Origin: Maylandia zebra | Taxonomy: Eukaryota > Chordata > Actinopteri > Cichliformes > Cichlidae | Assembly: GCF_041146795.1 (NCBI RefSeq) | Contig: NC_135176.1 | Span: 15,121,286-15,185,285 of the forward strand | Length of the DNA stretch: 64,000 bases | Direction of reading: 5' to 3' | Shown here: positions 37,469-49,100 of the stretch, piece after piece | How positions within the stretch are numbered: the first letter of the stretch is position 1 | How the letters are laid out: every line of letters begins with the position of its first letter | Notes under the pieces: model-generated | What the model saw: only the letters and a program-made list of their open reading frames with translations | Told to the model about the DNA's origin: nothing | The model's database searches: none | Made by a program: the position numbers and the translations under genes

Positions 37469-40400
37469 TTACCTTTCCTCACCACAATCCTCTTCTACCC
37501 AGGCCACTATTTTTCCTTCCCAACCTGGAACAATTGCTTCATCCAGGAATACCTGCAGGCAAGAGTAAAGACTAATTAGCTTTTAGTACAAGAAATTATA
37601 GGATTATTTAGCATATTAGGTAATAATAACAACAAACCCTCAGCAGTGTGCACCAGGGGCCCGTTCTTCGTACGTCGCTTACTACATCCAAGATCAAATG
37701 ACACATCCAAGATCAAATCATCGCGCTAACCGTGAGCTCGCTAATCCGGTTCCCCGAACACACCTGCTGTTGACGATTACTACAGCTGGACGCAGGAATG
37801 TGACATCACTGGGTGTCGTAAAAGGGGCTACGCATCGATAGTAGAAACATTGATCGGCAACCCGCTGATTGGTCGGCGAAAATGTCGAAGGGGCGTGCTC
37901 GGTATTTTCCGGCAGCAGAGCAAGAACTCATGAGTGAGGGATTTCAGGAGTTTCAGAGTTTAATTAAAACGCAAGAGAACACTGCAAAGGCTGCAAAAGC
38001 AAGGAGAGAGGGCTGGCAGAAAGTTGCTGACAAATCAAACTCGTAGGTAATTTAATAATAATACTGATAATAATGGATTGGATTTATATAGCGCTTTCCA
38101 AGGCACCCAAAGCGCTTTACGATACCACTATTCATTCACTCCCACATTCACACACTGGTGGAGGCAGCTACGGTTGTAGCCAGGCTGCCATATCGCGCCA
38201 TCGGCCCCTCTGGCCAACACCAGTAGGCGGTAGGGTAGATCTATCATATGACACTATATTGTCCAATATCATATGGCATTATATTATATTATAATATGTT
38301 ATATTATATCCCCTTTCACATTAGAGCCACAACAGGACCCACAAGAACATGGGAACAAGTAAAAGTGGAATACAGGAGTATTCTACAGAATGGTAATATT
38401 TATCTCTTAGATTGCTTTGCGTCTCTTGGCAAGGTAATACTGGCCTGTAATACTCTGTTAGTTTGTTCATAACAGCAACCAAGAAAAGGGCAGAGGAAAA
38501 AAAGACAGGTGGTGGTCCTGCACCCCCTCGTCAACAAGTTGGTTAAGTAAATAATACCCTCACGGGAATATCGATATCTCTCTATGAGCACACTGTCGCG
38601 CTGAGCTAAAGGATCCTGTCTATCCCGCAATATACGCTGAATTCTGAGGACTCTCCTTATCAATCTTGCACCTTCCGCAATGGGTTGGTCGCGTATACGG
38701 ACAGGACATGGCTGCGACAGGCTTCCCAAATCCACCTTCGCTTTTATAGCCGTGGTCTCTCATCTTGATTACACGAAGTAATTTACAATTACTACTCTGA
38801 AATATGAATTACATCTGTAATAATCACATACATGTAATAGAATGTTAATAGTTCATTTCCCTTTTTTAGGAAATGACCTGTATGTATCTGTGTGACATCA
38901 ATAAAAGGATCAAGTGCTGCATTATCTTTAGTTACATTGATAATATTTATTTATGGTGAAACAGTGGAAAAATATCGCTGTTGCTTTCGTATAAATGAAG
39001 CGGACATACCTGCGTGGCCGCGATCTAATCCTGTTTACATAAAGTAAACCTGCTCCCGAGCAGGTTTACGCTTACGGCTCTGTTGCTATGACAGCAAGTC
39101 CCGGATGAGCTTCGGGGAACCGACTGATCCAGGATCACGCGAAATCGTCAACAATCTAATCCGGCTAACCTACTTAGCGAGGTACGAAGAACGGGCCCCA
39201 GATTTGATTTTACACTTGTGCTGCTTTTTCTCACCTCTTCTTTCACAGTGCCAAACTCTGGGTCCAGGGCTTTAAAGTGATACCTGTAGTTTCCCTCTCG
39301 ATCAACAGCTGCCTTAACGTCCTTGAGAGTCACCTCACCCAGCCTGGACAACACAAGCAAAGAAACTGTGTCACGCTAATTATAATTTTCGAATTTCTTG
39401 GCCTGACCTGACACAGTTTACTACACTGAAGCATATGGGAATTGGAAAGGGCAGGTGATTGGATACGTTGTCTCTCACAGGCTGATTTCACAAAATCAGA
39501 TAAGCCAATCTAAGAGTACGCTGAATAGAAATACTAAGGCTCGGGCATAGACTGTATACAGAAGATGGAAGCAGCCACATTTTGTTAAGCATTTTGAGAA
39601 TAGGGCTGTTCGATATAATGATATATATCAGGTGATGATATAAAAACGTCTATCGTTTCATTTTACGCTATCGTTTGTTTCGTGGTGTCGCAAAATAAAC
39701 TGTTTACGGCAATATTTTTTCATCGTTTTGATGGTCACTGTAGTGGCGATATTAATTTCTTACAGTTCTCTCTTTCTCTTAGATTTTATATAACCACACT
39801 ACGAAGCGCCTGTTTTTATGCATTGTGGTTAGCAACAACGACGGTAACAACATCGCATGTCCGCTTGTTTGTGTTCCACATAAACCTTTCACAATAAAGC
39901 TCAAGATCCTGTTGAGACTTTTCAAAATAAACTGAATCACGTGAAAGAGCAGATTATTTACGGATGAGAATTAAAAAAAGAGCCGCCAGGTGCTAAAAAA
40001 TAAACCTTAGATTCAAATGTTAGAACAGGCTTTTCCCCGCAGCACGCCGTGTAATAAAAACGGCGGCCTTTACAACTTATGTCTAAAAATGTATCGTTTC
40101 ATGCATCTGTTAAAACACTCAACTCCAGCTACATGACGCGCAGCTGGAAACACTTCCCGCAAGACGAGCTGCCCGAGATTCACAGAATTTACAGAAAATG
40201 TTACATTTTTGTGATTTATATCGTTATCGGGACGATAGATGTCTTATATCGGGATATGAGATTTTGGTCATAGCGCACAGCCCTATTTGAGAAGCATTTT
40301 GTTCGTTGTCAATATGATGTGGCACGTAAAAGGTGGATCTGACAAGGATACGGAGGCCAACAGAGTCCATAATTTCCAAAATGATCATGTTATATTCAAT

Positions 40401-43400
40401 AAGGTGTGAAACTAATGATTGAAGTCATAAACTCATTGGGAAAGTGTTTCCTGAGGTCATAGGTCAAAGGACGGGTCTGGGTTCTCAGACTTCTACACAA
40501 TCAAACTTCTTTTCTAACCATGCCTCCTGTTGGCCATTAGAAAGATTGCAGGTTTATGACACTATAGAGACCCAAAATAACCATCTTTTAAATACAGTCT
40601 AAGGTGTGAAGCACTTCAGTCAGTGTAGCTAGCAGTACAGTTAGTATATTCTTTCAATTGTTGCTGTGTAACATTATCACACTCGTCTATAAACACACAA
40701 ACCTCTTCGGTATAGTGATCATTGAAGGCGTTGGGGATTTTCCAGTAAAATAAAGGATTTTTGTGGAGGAAGATGAACCACTGTGGGACTGACAATTGTC
40801 TATAACAAAACAACAAGAACACAATCAGTAAAATGATTACATTGTATGGCTGTGAAGGTAGGACACACTAAAGGCTCTTACTTGTGGAAGACGACGAGTC
40901 CAAATCTCCGTGTTGGGCTTTGCATCTCGGAGATTTCCCCCTTCCCTGGATAAAATTACCAAAACAAAAAACAAAAACCCTCTTTGAATCTTCAATAAAA
41001 ATTCAGGGTAAAAATCTGATTTTAAAGTGATCATCAGCTGATAGTTTAACAAGTCAGCAGCTACTTTTAGTTACAGCAGACTCGCCAATCGACTCGTGAC
41101 ACCACACAGTTTGAGCTTTTAACCCACAAGGCACAGGTACTAACTAAACTCATAAGACTAATTTATCAGGTGTTCTGTGAATGCATGGTATTTGTACCCT
41201 CTGCGTGTGCAGAACATGCAGCCTGTCAATGAGTGATACAATGCCCTGCTCCAGGGTGTCCAGTGTATGATGCTGCGGGTCGTGGTCTCTGAAGTTGTTC
41301 CTCAAACTCCGAAGTGCATCTCTGAGCAGCTGAACTTCTTCTGCCTGCTGACAGAGCACAAACAAACAAACTGAGCTAAACCCCCTCGTGCTTGTTTACA
41401 CTGCTATTTCTGCATATATTCGACGTTTGTTATATCACAGAAACTCTATTTTGAAGCATAGTGCCTTCTGGGTAATCATTTGATCAGCAGTGATCAATGC
41501 TCAAACAATCTTATCACATTATCTCAGCATTTCAAAGAACTTGCTGGTCTAAAATTTAGAATACGGGTTTATGACATTTCAAGTGTAAAGCAATCAGCCA
41601 AAATACTGAGAAGTCTTATTGACAAAAAATAATATTTACGCCAGACACAGAAGGAGCAGGATTTCCAGGGTAAGAACAGCCATTATTTTCTGCACTGGTG
41701 GGAATCTGAAAAGAAAGAGGAATAATCAGCTGTTTATTGCAACTCTGAACTTATGTTTGAGGCAGACAGAACATAAAATCATCCTGCTTAAAGGACCGAT
41801 GTAGAAAAATACTACCTCTTGTGGATCTCTGCTCATCAGCTCCTGCAGCATGCTGTTTTTATGCTCCAACTCTCTTTGTAGTTCATTCTGCCAAATCACG
41901 AATTAATGTAATCAATATGATGTAGTGCTTGCAGGCAATCATTGACAGAGCCCTGAATAAACTGTGATAGCCACAAAGACTTCTTTAAACTAAGAATGTG
42001 TAAGCATTTTATGACCCCAGGAAGCCAGAACTTCTGTTTCCAACTTGCATAGATCAGCTCAATATTCAACAAGCATGACCACAATGCCTAAGAGCACCCT
42101 CTTGGCTAACCTCAAGCCTGTTGACACTGGGTTTAACAACTAATCTCCAGGAGAATCAGTTTCATATCCTAGATATGCGACAGTCTGATAAACTGAGAGA
42201 AACTTTTCTGCAAACACCATCTTTAATTTCATTCAACATGATCGTTTGCTTCAATATATTAAAAATCAAGTAGTATCATCTTGATGAATCTTACAGATTA
42301 AATTGTGATGTTTGATGTTATAAGAATACAAATGATATGAAGAGTACAAATATGTATGTACTGTTTAAACCTCAAGCAGGTCAGTCCAAGGAAGTCACAC
42401 ATCACTGCCAACTCATTTGAAGGACAAACATTTGTGATTGGCCACCTTTGCATGCATCTCCAAAACATATAAAAATGTAACCAAAAATCTTCATAGAGAT
42501 CGCCAGGCCTGGCAATCTCTATGAAGATACAGACACATCTGATTTCCTCACCACGGCTCAGCACCTGGCTCAGAAACACACCAACAGCAGGCAGCCCTCT
42601 TGTCCGATAACTCCAAACTCACCACTCACCATTTAACTGCTGCTTTTCTTTGTCTCAAAGGTGCGCCATATACGCACCGCTGGTACAGTGAAACTGCAAA
42701 TGTTTCTTTAAATCAGTTATGGTTCCTTTGATTGCTCATCCATTACTCAGATAACTGCAGCAATTCTAGAGCTATACATGCAAACAAGCGCTGACTCTCC
42801 AAGGAATATCTAAAGGTCGTTGGTTCTCTGACTGCTCCGGTCTGCATGCCTTGGTATACTTGGTCTGAAACCCAAGATTCGTTCATCATTGTGAATGCTA
42901 GACAGAAAGTCTTGTTATCTTATTTTAAGTTAAAGAAACTTCAGGAGGAAATTGAAGTTACTTATAAGGATGAGTTCATAGATCTACTTAAGAGGACTTC
43001 CTATCTAAAGCTATGTTTCAGGCAGTGGTTTAATTGACATGTGGTTAAAAAGACTGATTAATACTTCTCCATTAATCAAGACATCTTGTCAACAGGCAGA
43101 GAGAGAGAGAGAGAGCTTCACACCTGCATGTCCTGGCTTTCTTCGAGCTTGTGTTTGAGTTGCTGTAGAAGTCTGTCCTTCTGAGCGACCTCCTTCTGCT
43201 CACGCCCAACCAACCAAAGAGGAAATATGTGGCTCTACATTTAGTCAAACCTTATTGCACAAATGTGTTGTCATGATAAATGCTAAAGTGAGACTCAAAT
43301 AATAAACTAGAGTAGCTCACCTTGCATTCAGCCCACAGCCTGTTGCATTCCTCCAGCTTCCACTGTAGCTCTGCCTGCAACACATTTCCACGGATGAGGG

Positions 43401-46102
43401 ACTGTGCATTACACATCTATAATGCAAAGTGCCCAACTTTCTTGTAAACAGGACTCTGACTTTATGCTATAAAAATGGAATCGTATTGTATTGTACATTT
43501 TTGCTGTCGAGTTCATCCTTCGTCATGCTGGCTCTGAGCAGCTCTTGCTTCATCTGCAGTATCAGCGCCTCCTGAGTGCACAGTCTCTGCTGCTGGGCGT
43601 CCTGCACAACAACAACCCAACAGAAAGTCGGCACTTTTTCAATACAACTAGAATCATTTTCAACTAAGCACTAAGATCATTAACTGGGTCTAGATTTGTC
43701 CCACCTTGACTCCCTGCAGGCTCCTCACTTCCTGCTTACAGCACAACAGTTCCCTCTGAAGCAGCAAACACATCGTTAATAATGTTAATAATTAATCGCA
43801 GTGTGTTTCGCCACAAATCCATTCTAGGTGTCATGTTTCCCAACAAAAACAAGAGGAGAAAACAGTGACATTAAAAAAACCTTGTAAAAAGTAACTGTAC
43901 CTTCAGCTCTTGAGCTTCCTCCATACTCTGATCTAAACGACTGCGAATGACTACCTGGAAAAAAGGAGAAAGAGGGAATGTGTGTGAGAACTGCAATGGA
44001 GTGAGAAAACAGTGAAATTGATACCCGTGTCACCCTCTGAGACATGCGCGCACACAAAAACCACAGCTATGAAACAGTAACGTGATCTGTAGTGAACACA
44101 AAGGGTTGAAGACGAAAATGACACAGGAATGACAGAGAAAGAGAGACAGCAAGACAGAGAGCAGACAGCAGGGATGAAATAAAGGCAACAAATGTGAGAG
44201 GAAAAACTAAGAAAAAGAAACCATTATTACCAGCTGCTGTTCAGACGTGTTCCCTTGTTCCAAAGTCAAAGACGCATCCTGCTCGTCCTCGGGCAGCGAA
44301 CCACGCAGCAGCAGAGCCTACAAAGGCACACACATGTGACAGCAGTTTGCACGGTGTTACATTAGCTGGCAGGTTGCCTTATGAGGCAGTGCAGCTGTGT
44401 GCACGGTGTATGTTAAGAACTAAAATAAAAGCTACTAAGAATTGCATTACAATCCTGCATCAAGTAAAAGTCAGTAGGTAAACAACATAAACAGGACCTT
44501 GCATGTTTATGTTGTTTAGGGTAGTGTGTTCTGGCCCAGTGCAGGGAACTGAACCATGACCCCCACACAGTTCTTTTAACAAGAAATCTCAAAAATCACC
44601 TGAAGCCTTCTTTTACTATATGTACGAAAACATGAGCAAAATACAAGCAGTGTTTCACAATATGCGAAGAAGCACATCAGTGATCAAACATGGAGGTTTA
44701 TGATGAACACACCTGTAATGCAGACACCATTTTTCGTGTCTCCTGCACCTCTTTCTCCAAAGTATCATTGAGAGAGTCCCCCCATGCCATCTCCACTGCA
44801 ACTTGAGATGACTCGGCTACACGCGCACACGTGTACAAACAAATAACACAGTGTCACTGTGATGTCAGTGGGAAATTTGGAGAAATTTAGAAATGAACCT
44901 GAAGTGACGAGTTGTGTCTCACCACTGCTTTGCTGTTGCTCCTGGTCTTGCTCCTGCCTGTCTGAGTGGCTGCTCGGTGGAGCTCTTGGTGATGACAGCG
45001 GACTAACAGAGCTGAGGCTCATAAAGGACAAAACACTTATTAATCATCTTGCACTACAGAAGCATGTAGATTTGTGCACCTACATAAAGATTTTAAATAC
45101 TTTTCATTCGTTTAACTCTCTGTCAGCTCTATTTTGCACACCTACAGAGAAGCTACACTTTTCTGTAGGATAGCAGAGACCAACAGCCTCCTCTCCAGAA
45201 AATAAATAAATAAATATATATATATATATATATATAAAATATTACTTTACACCATGTATGACACTCCATTTAATGCTGACTCACATATCTTTGTTTCAGG
45301 TTCTTACTGCATGTCCTTCATAACACATATTTGCATTTTTAGCAGCATGAGAAAAAAAACACAACCACGAGACAAAAGTGACAGTTATCATGCACAAAGC
45401 ACTGTAAACATGTCGTAAGCAAAGCATGTAAACTGCTACCAGGGTGTCTCTTTTATAAATCCTTGCAGATAAATGTCTTGTCTCACATCCTGGAGGAAAA
45501 GGAGCCTGAAGGGGTCAAAATCCACTTGAACTAACCAAACTTTCAGTTATGCTACAACACACATAACGTCACACAAACCTCAGGAATCACCACAAACCCA
45601 CACAGCATCAGTGTCTTGCCTTACCATTTTATCTGTGCACCCCCCATAGCGAGCTATGGCTGCTTCAGCTGGTACTTAACAACTCCAAGTAGTTGACTTT
45701 GTCTGCAAGAGTCTAGCATCTACAGCTAAGACAAACTAATGGCAATTTGTGAATCTCCTCATGCTGAAACATCCGCTCCCCAGCCTCTAGCTAGCTAAGG
45801 GTAACCATGGCAATCAGCGCAGCAGCTTAGTATCTCTCAAATGAGCAACATATGGGAAGGATGGCAGCATCGGGTTTTATTTATATCTCTGATGAATCAG
45901 TGTCTCTCTGAGAAGACAAACCCCCACTGGACTACAAATAATCAATTAATTCAACCCTCACTCTAAAAATAACTAACTAAAAATATGATCACATAACTTC
46001 AAAATGGACATGTGATTTGAGAAGACAAAGGTTGATTTTTTTCCCCTGTCATCTGCCTGTGGTTTGCTCAGATGTACTAAAACACTCTCTCTTTCTTTCT
46101 TT

Positions 46103-46181
<79 letters not shown>

Positions 46182-49100
46182 AGAACAAAACTTGCAGTCA
46201 TATGCTCTGTCAGGCAGTTTCTGCAAAGTAAAACACACACACACCACAAAAATGTGGTTTTCTGTTTTTAAACTGCTGAAAAATAAGTTTTAAAAATGAC
46301 AGATATCAAATTTACATAAACAGTGCTGCATGTAACACTAACATTCAGATACTTTTACAGATAAAAGTGGCAAATTTAGGAGAGAAAACTTGGAAAAGTA
46401 GTGTTTTAAGTCAAGCCTGTAGTGCATGGCTACCTAACTATATAGCTAATAGTTTGTTGTCGGCCTTTTATTAGAAAGATTTGCTGATCTTCAAATGTTA
46501 CTTTCAAGTTACTGATCCCTTGAAAATACACACACCCAGCCTCAGAGGCTCACAAGCTAGTCTACTCCTAGTGATGATCCCAAGTCTGAATGAAAGAGCA
46601 TTCAGCGTAAAATCAAACTGTGGATCCATCACTGTAACAACCCTAAATAAGTTAGCAGCTAAAAGGCCCTCTCTAATGTAAAAATACTTTTAAAAAAACA
46701 ACATTTAATCACATCACTCTGTCAAATAAAACTAATAGACAGAAGCGGGGTCTCTGATAAAGGTCAGGGGCATTGTTGACACAAACAATTTAGGTCTAGT
46801 CTGGATGTACATGTCTCATAATATTAAAAACAGGGAGTGCCTGTGTAAACATCTCTGAGTGGGCTTTCATTGAAGTTTGATGTTTATAGTATTAAAGCTT
46901 CTAGATATCAGCTATAATACTATAATGTTATATATGCACAGATAGGTGGACTGAGTATTTCTGAGTATATTGTTAAAGGAAAAAATTGTGGAAAGAAAGA
47001 AGGAATCTCATGTGATCTCTGGGGTTTGAGCTGAACCTCTCCAAAGTACTCGTAGTATAATTCTAACATTTTATTGTAAGAGGCTTCATCCTGATAATAT
47101 AACAAAGTATATGTCTACAAATAAAATTAATTAGAAATAAAGCTCTGTTACCTTGTATAGTGGAGGTTAATAAACCTCTTGATGACTTTCAGCCAGCAAA
47201 GCCAATACTCTTTATATGCATCGAGTTATGTAAACATGGCAATATGACAGCTTTCTAGTAATATAATTTCAGTCTGCTAAATTTATTTTTGCCCTGCATG
47301 ACTATAACAGCAATGGCAAACACAGGCTTGTGCAAAATTACCTGCTATGCTGAGGGTTATCCTGTTCATCTGGGGCTCCTCTTTCATACTGTTCAACCAG
47401 TGCACGGACACACACACTCTTCTCCCCATCCAATCCACAGCCACTGAAAGACAACCGAATAGCTTTTCAACTTGCACACAGAGACATTCTTTATTTTATA
47501 GCGTTTGTGAGGATGGAAACGTGACGATCGGTGTTTCTCCACCAGAGGACAGCAAAGACCACAGAGCTATTGCTCTGTCACTCCACATCTGACCATCTCT
47601 GGTGCCATTTAAAGCTAAGAATCAGCCCTTTTAGGGCTTATGATACAACTGTACTCTGCCATAGAGAGCACAGGTTCAGCTGAAATGTGACTAAAAGGAA
47701 GCTTTAATTATTTGCTTCCTCCACAGATAAAGAATAGGAGCTGAAATACCAGATTCTTAGTTACTTAATTAGAATATGAATAATTTCTTGCAGTTCTGAC
47801 AAACTAAGACAAGAAAAATGCACAAATAAATCAACAGACTTCATAAACAGGCAAACAATAATAACATACCTGACTGTATGCTACAGCCCTGTTTATACCA
47901 ATGAGCTTTTTGAGCTTCAAGACATAAGAAGTCTTGTGCAAATAAAAAAAAATATGATCGGCAGCTTTACTTTTATCAAATACACATCAATGATTAAGCC
48001 ATATGTGCTGAAAAACAACTCTTTCAAAATATGCATTTGCTAGTTTCCACAAAGACACACAATTGATTTCTAATGCACTCAAATCTAAAAAAAATACGTA
48101 GAGCTGCTAAATAGTTTGACGATAAATATCTTTAATTATTTCTGGAACACAGCTTTCAGGCACTGCACATCTGGCGGTGCATTAATTATTTAACAACTCA
48201 ATCATACAACTGTATGATCATTTAAAAAACTGGCTTTGTGGGGTTAAAATTTACTAGTTAAGCATGTGACACTTCCATGGTGTTGGTTTTATAAAAGTGA
48301 GTGAAAGTCCTCTGCAGATGCTGAGGTGTTTTCTACAATGCCGGCTAACTTTAGTCTGTTAGATCTGTAGGCCCATTTGATTGACTTGTATGAAAAGAGT
48401 AACCACTTTCAGGTGCAAATTAAAATAAGTGGACAGAGGAATTTTACAACAAAAACTTTACATTTGTCCGAACTACATCAAAGCAAATGACAGGAAAGCA
48501 GCCTCTGCATGATTCTAAACAGTAATCTATGGGGATAAGAGTTTACACCCATGATTATATTTACAACATGTGGCCAGCATACCTGTGGAGGCGTGCGGTA
48601 TGTGTGGGCAGTGAGGCATCGTGTCGAGCTGATGCCAGAGTAGCAGCGGCACCCTGAGCTAGAGCAACAGTAGACAGAGGGTTGTGACTGGCATGGCCTC
48701 TCGTCAACCTCCTCCCGCTCCCAGAAGCATTCCTGTGATTGGCTGTTGGTTTGAAATGGGCCGCCAATGCCAGAATTACCCTCATTACGGATTTCAGATT
48801 ACCATCGACAATGTCTGCAAAAACAAAAGAAGCACATGTTAAGAGTTTCCCTACACTTTTAGACACTGTTTACACTTATAGACAAATACGTATATTTGAT
48901 ACAAGTGTTTTATGGACTTTAAGTTCTAATTTTAATAACACTTCCTGGCTACAACTGTGAATAATGAGCCACAGAAAGTTTAGGAACATATACTCTTGAA
49001 ATAAAGAAAAGAAAAAAAGAGCGGAAATACATAGTTTTCTGTAAGTTTACCTCTTGCGGATATGTGAGGCATGCGTATGTGCCTGGAGGAAATGAAGCGC

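Larger units (their letters stand above)
37657..39198 (+). mobile_element. PIF/Harbinger-type DNA transposon, CAG target duplication
   Basis: The ends are inverse repeats: GGGCCCGTTCTTCGTAC at 37657-37673, and its complement GTACGAAGAACGGGCCC at 39182-39198 (with GTCGCT/CTCGCT differences just inside). The flanking CAG at 37654-37656 and 39199-39201 fits the CWG 3-bp duplication of this superfamily. The element encodes a spliced Myb/SANT-like protein but no transposase, so this copy is non-autonomous. It lies in the last dixdc1 intron, opposite in sense. Its right end is only 36 bp from the last base of the penultimate exon (39235), almost on top of that splice donor. Confidence 0.85.
41888..43123 (-). 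other. dixdc1 intron, 1.2 kb
   Basis: It contains the palindrome at 42487-42528 and a (GA)n tract beside the donor of the preceding exon. I find no exon here; open frames on both strands are short and out of phase with the gene. Confidence 0.5.

Noticed and set aside
45973-46271. Val/Cys and His/Thr repeat proteins on both strands
   Set aside because: Readings through the (CA)n microsatellite.
46920-47105. Minus-strand frame with [17 protein letters not shown] preceded by an AG, looking like a dixdc1 exon
   Set aside because: Joining it to the exon ending at 47342 gives a stop after eight codons. The direct junction 47342 to 45011 is in phase, and no similar sequence is known in DIXDC1.
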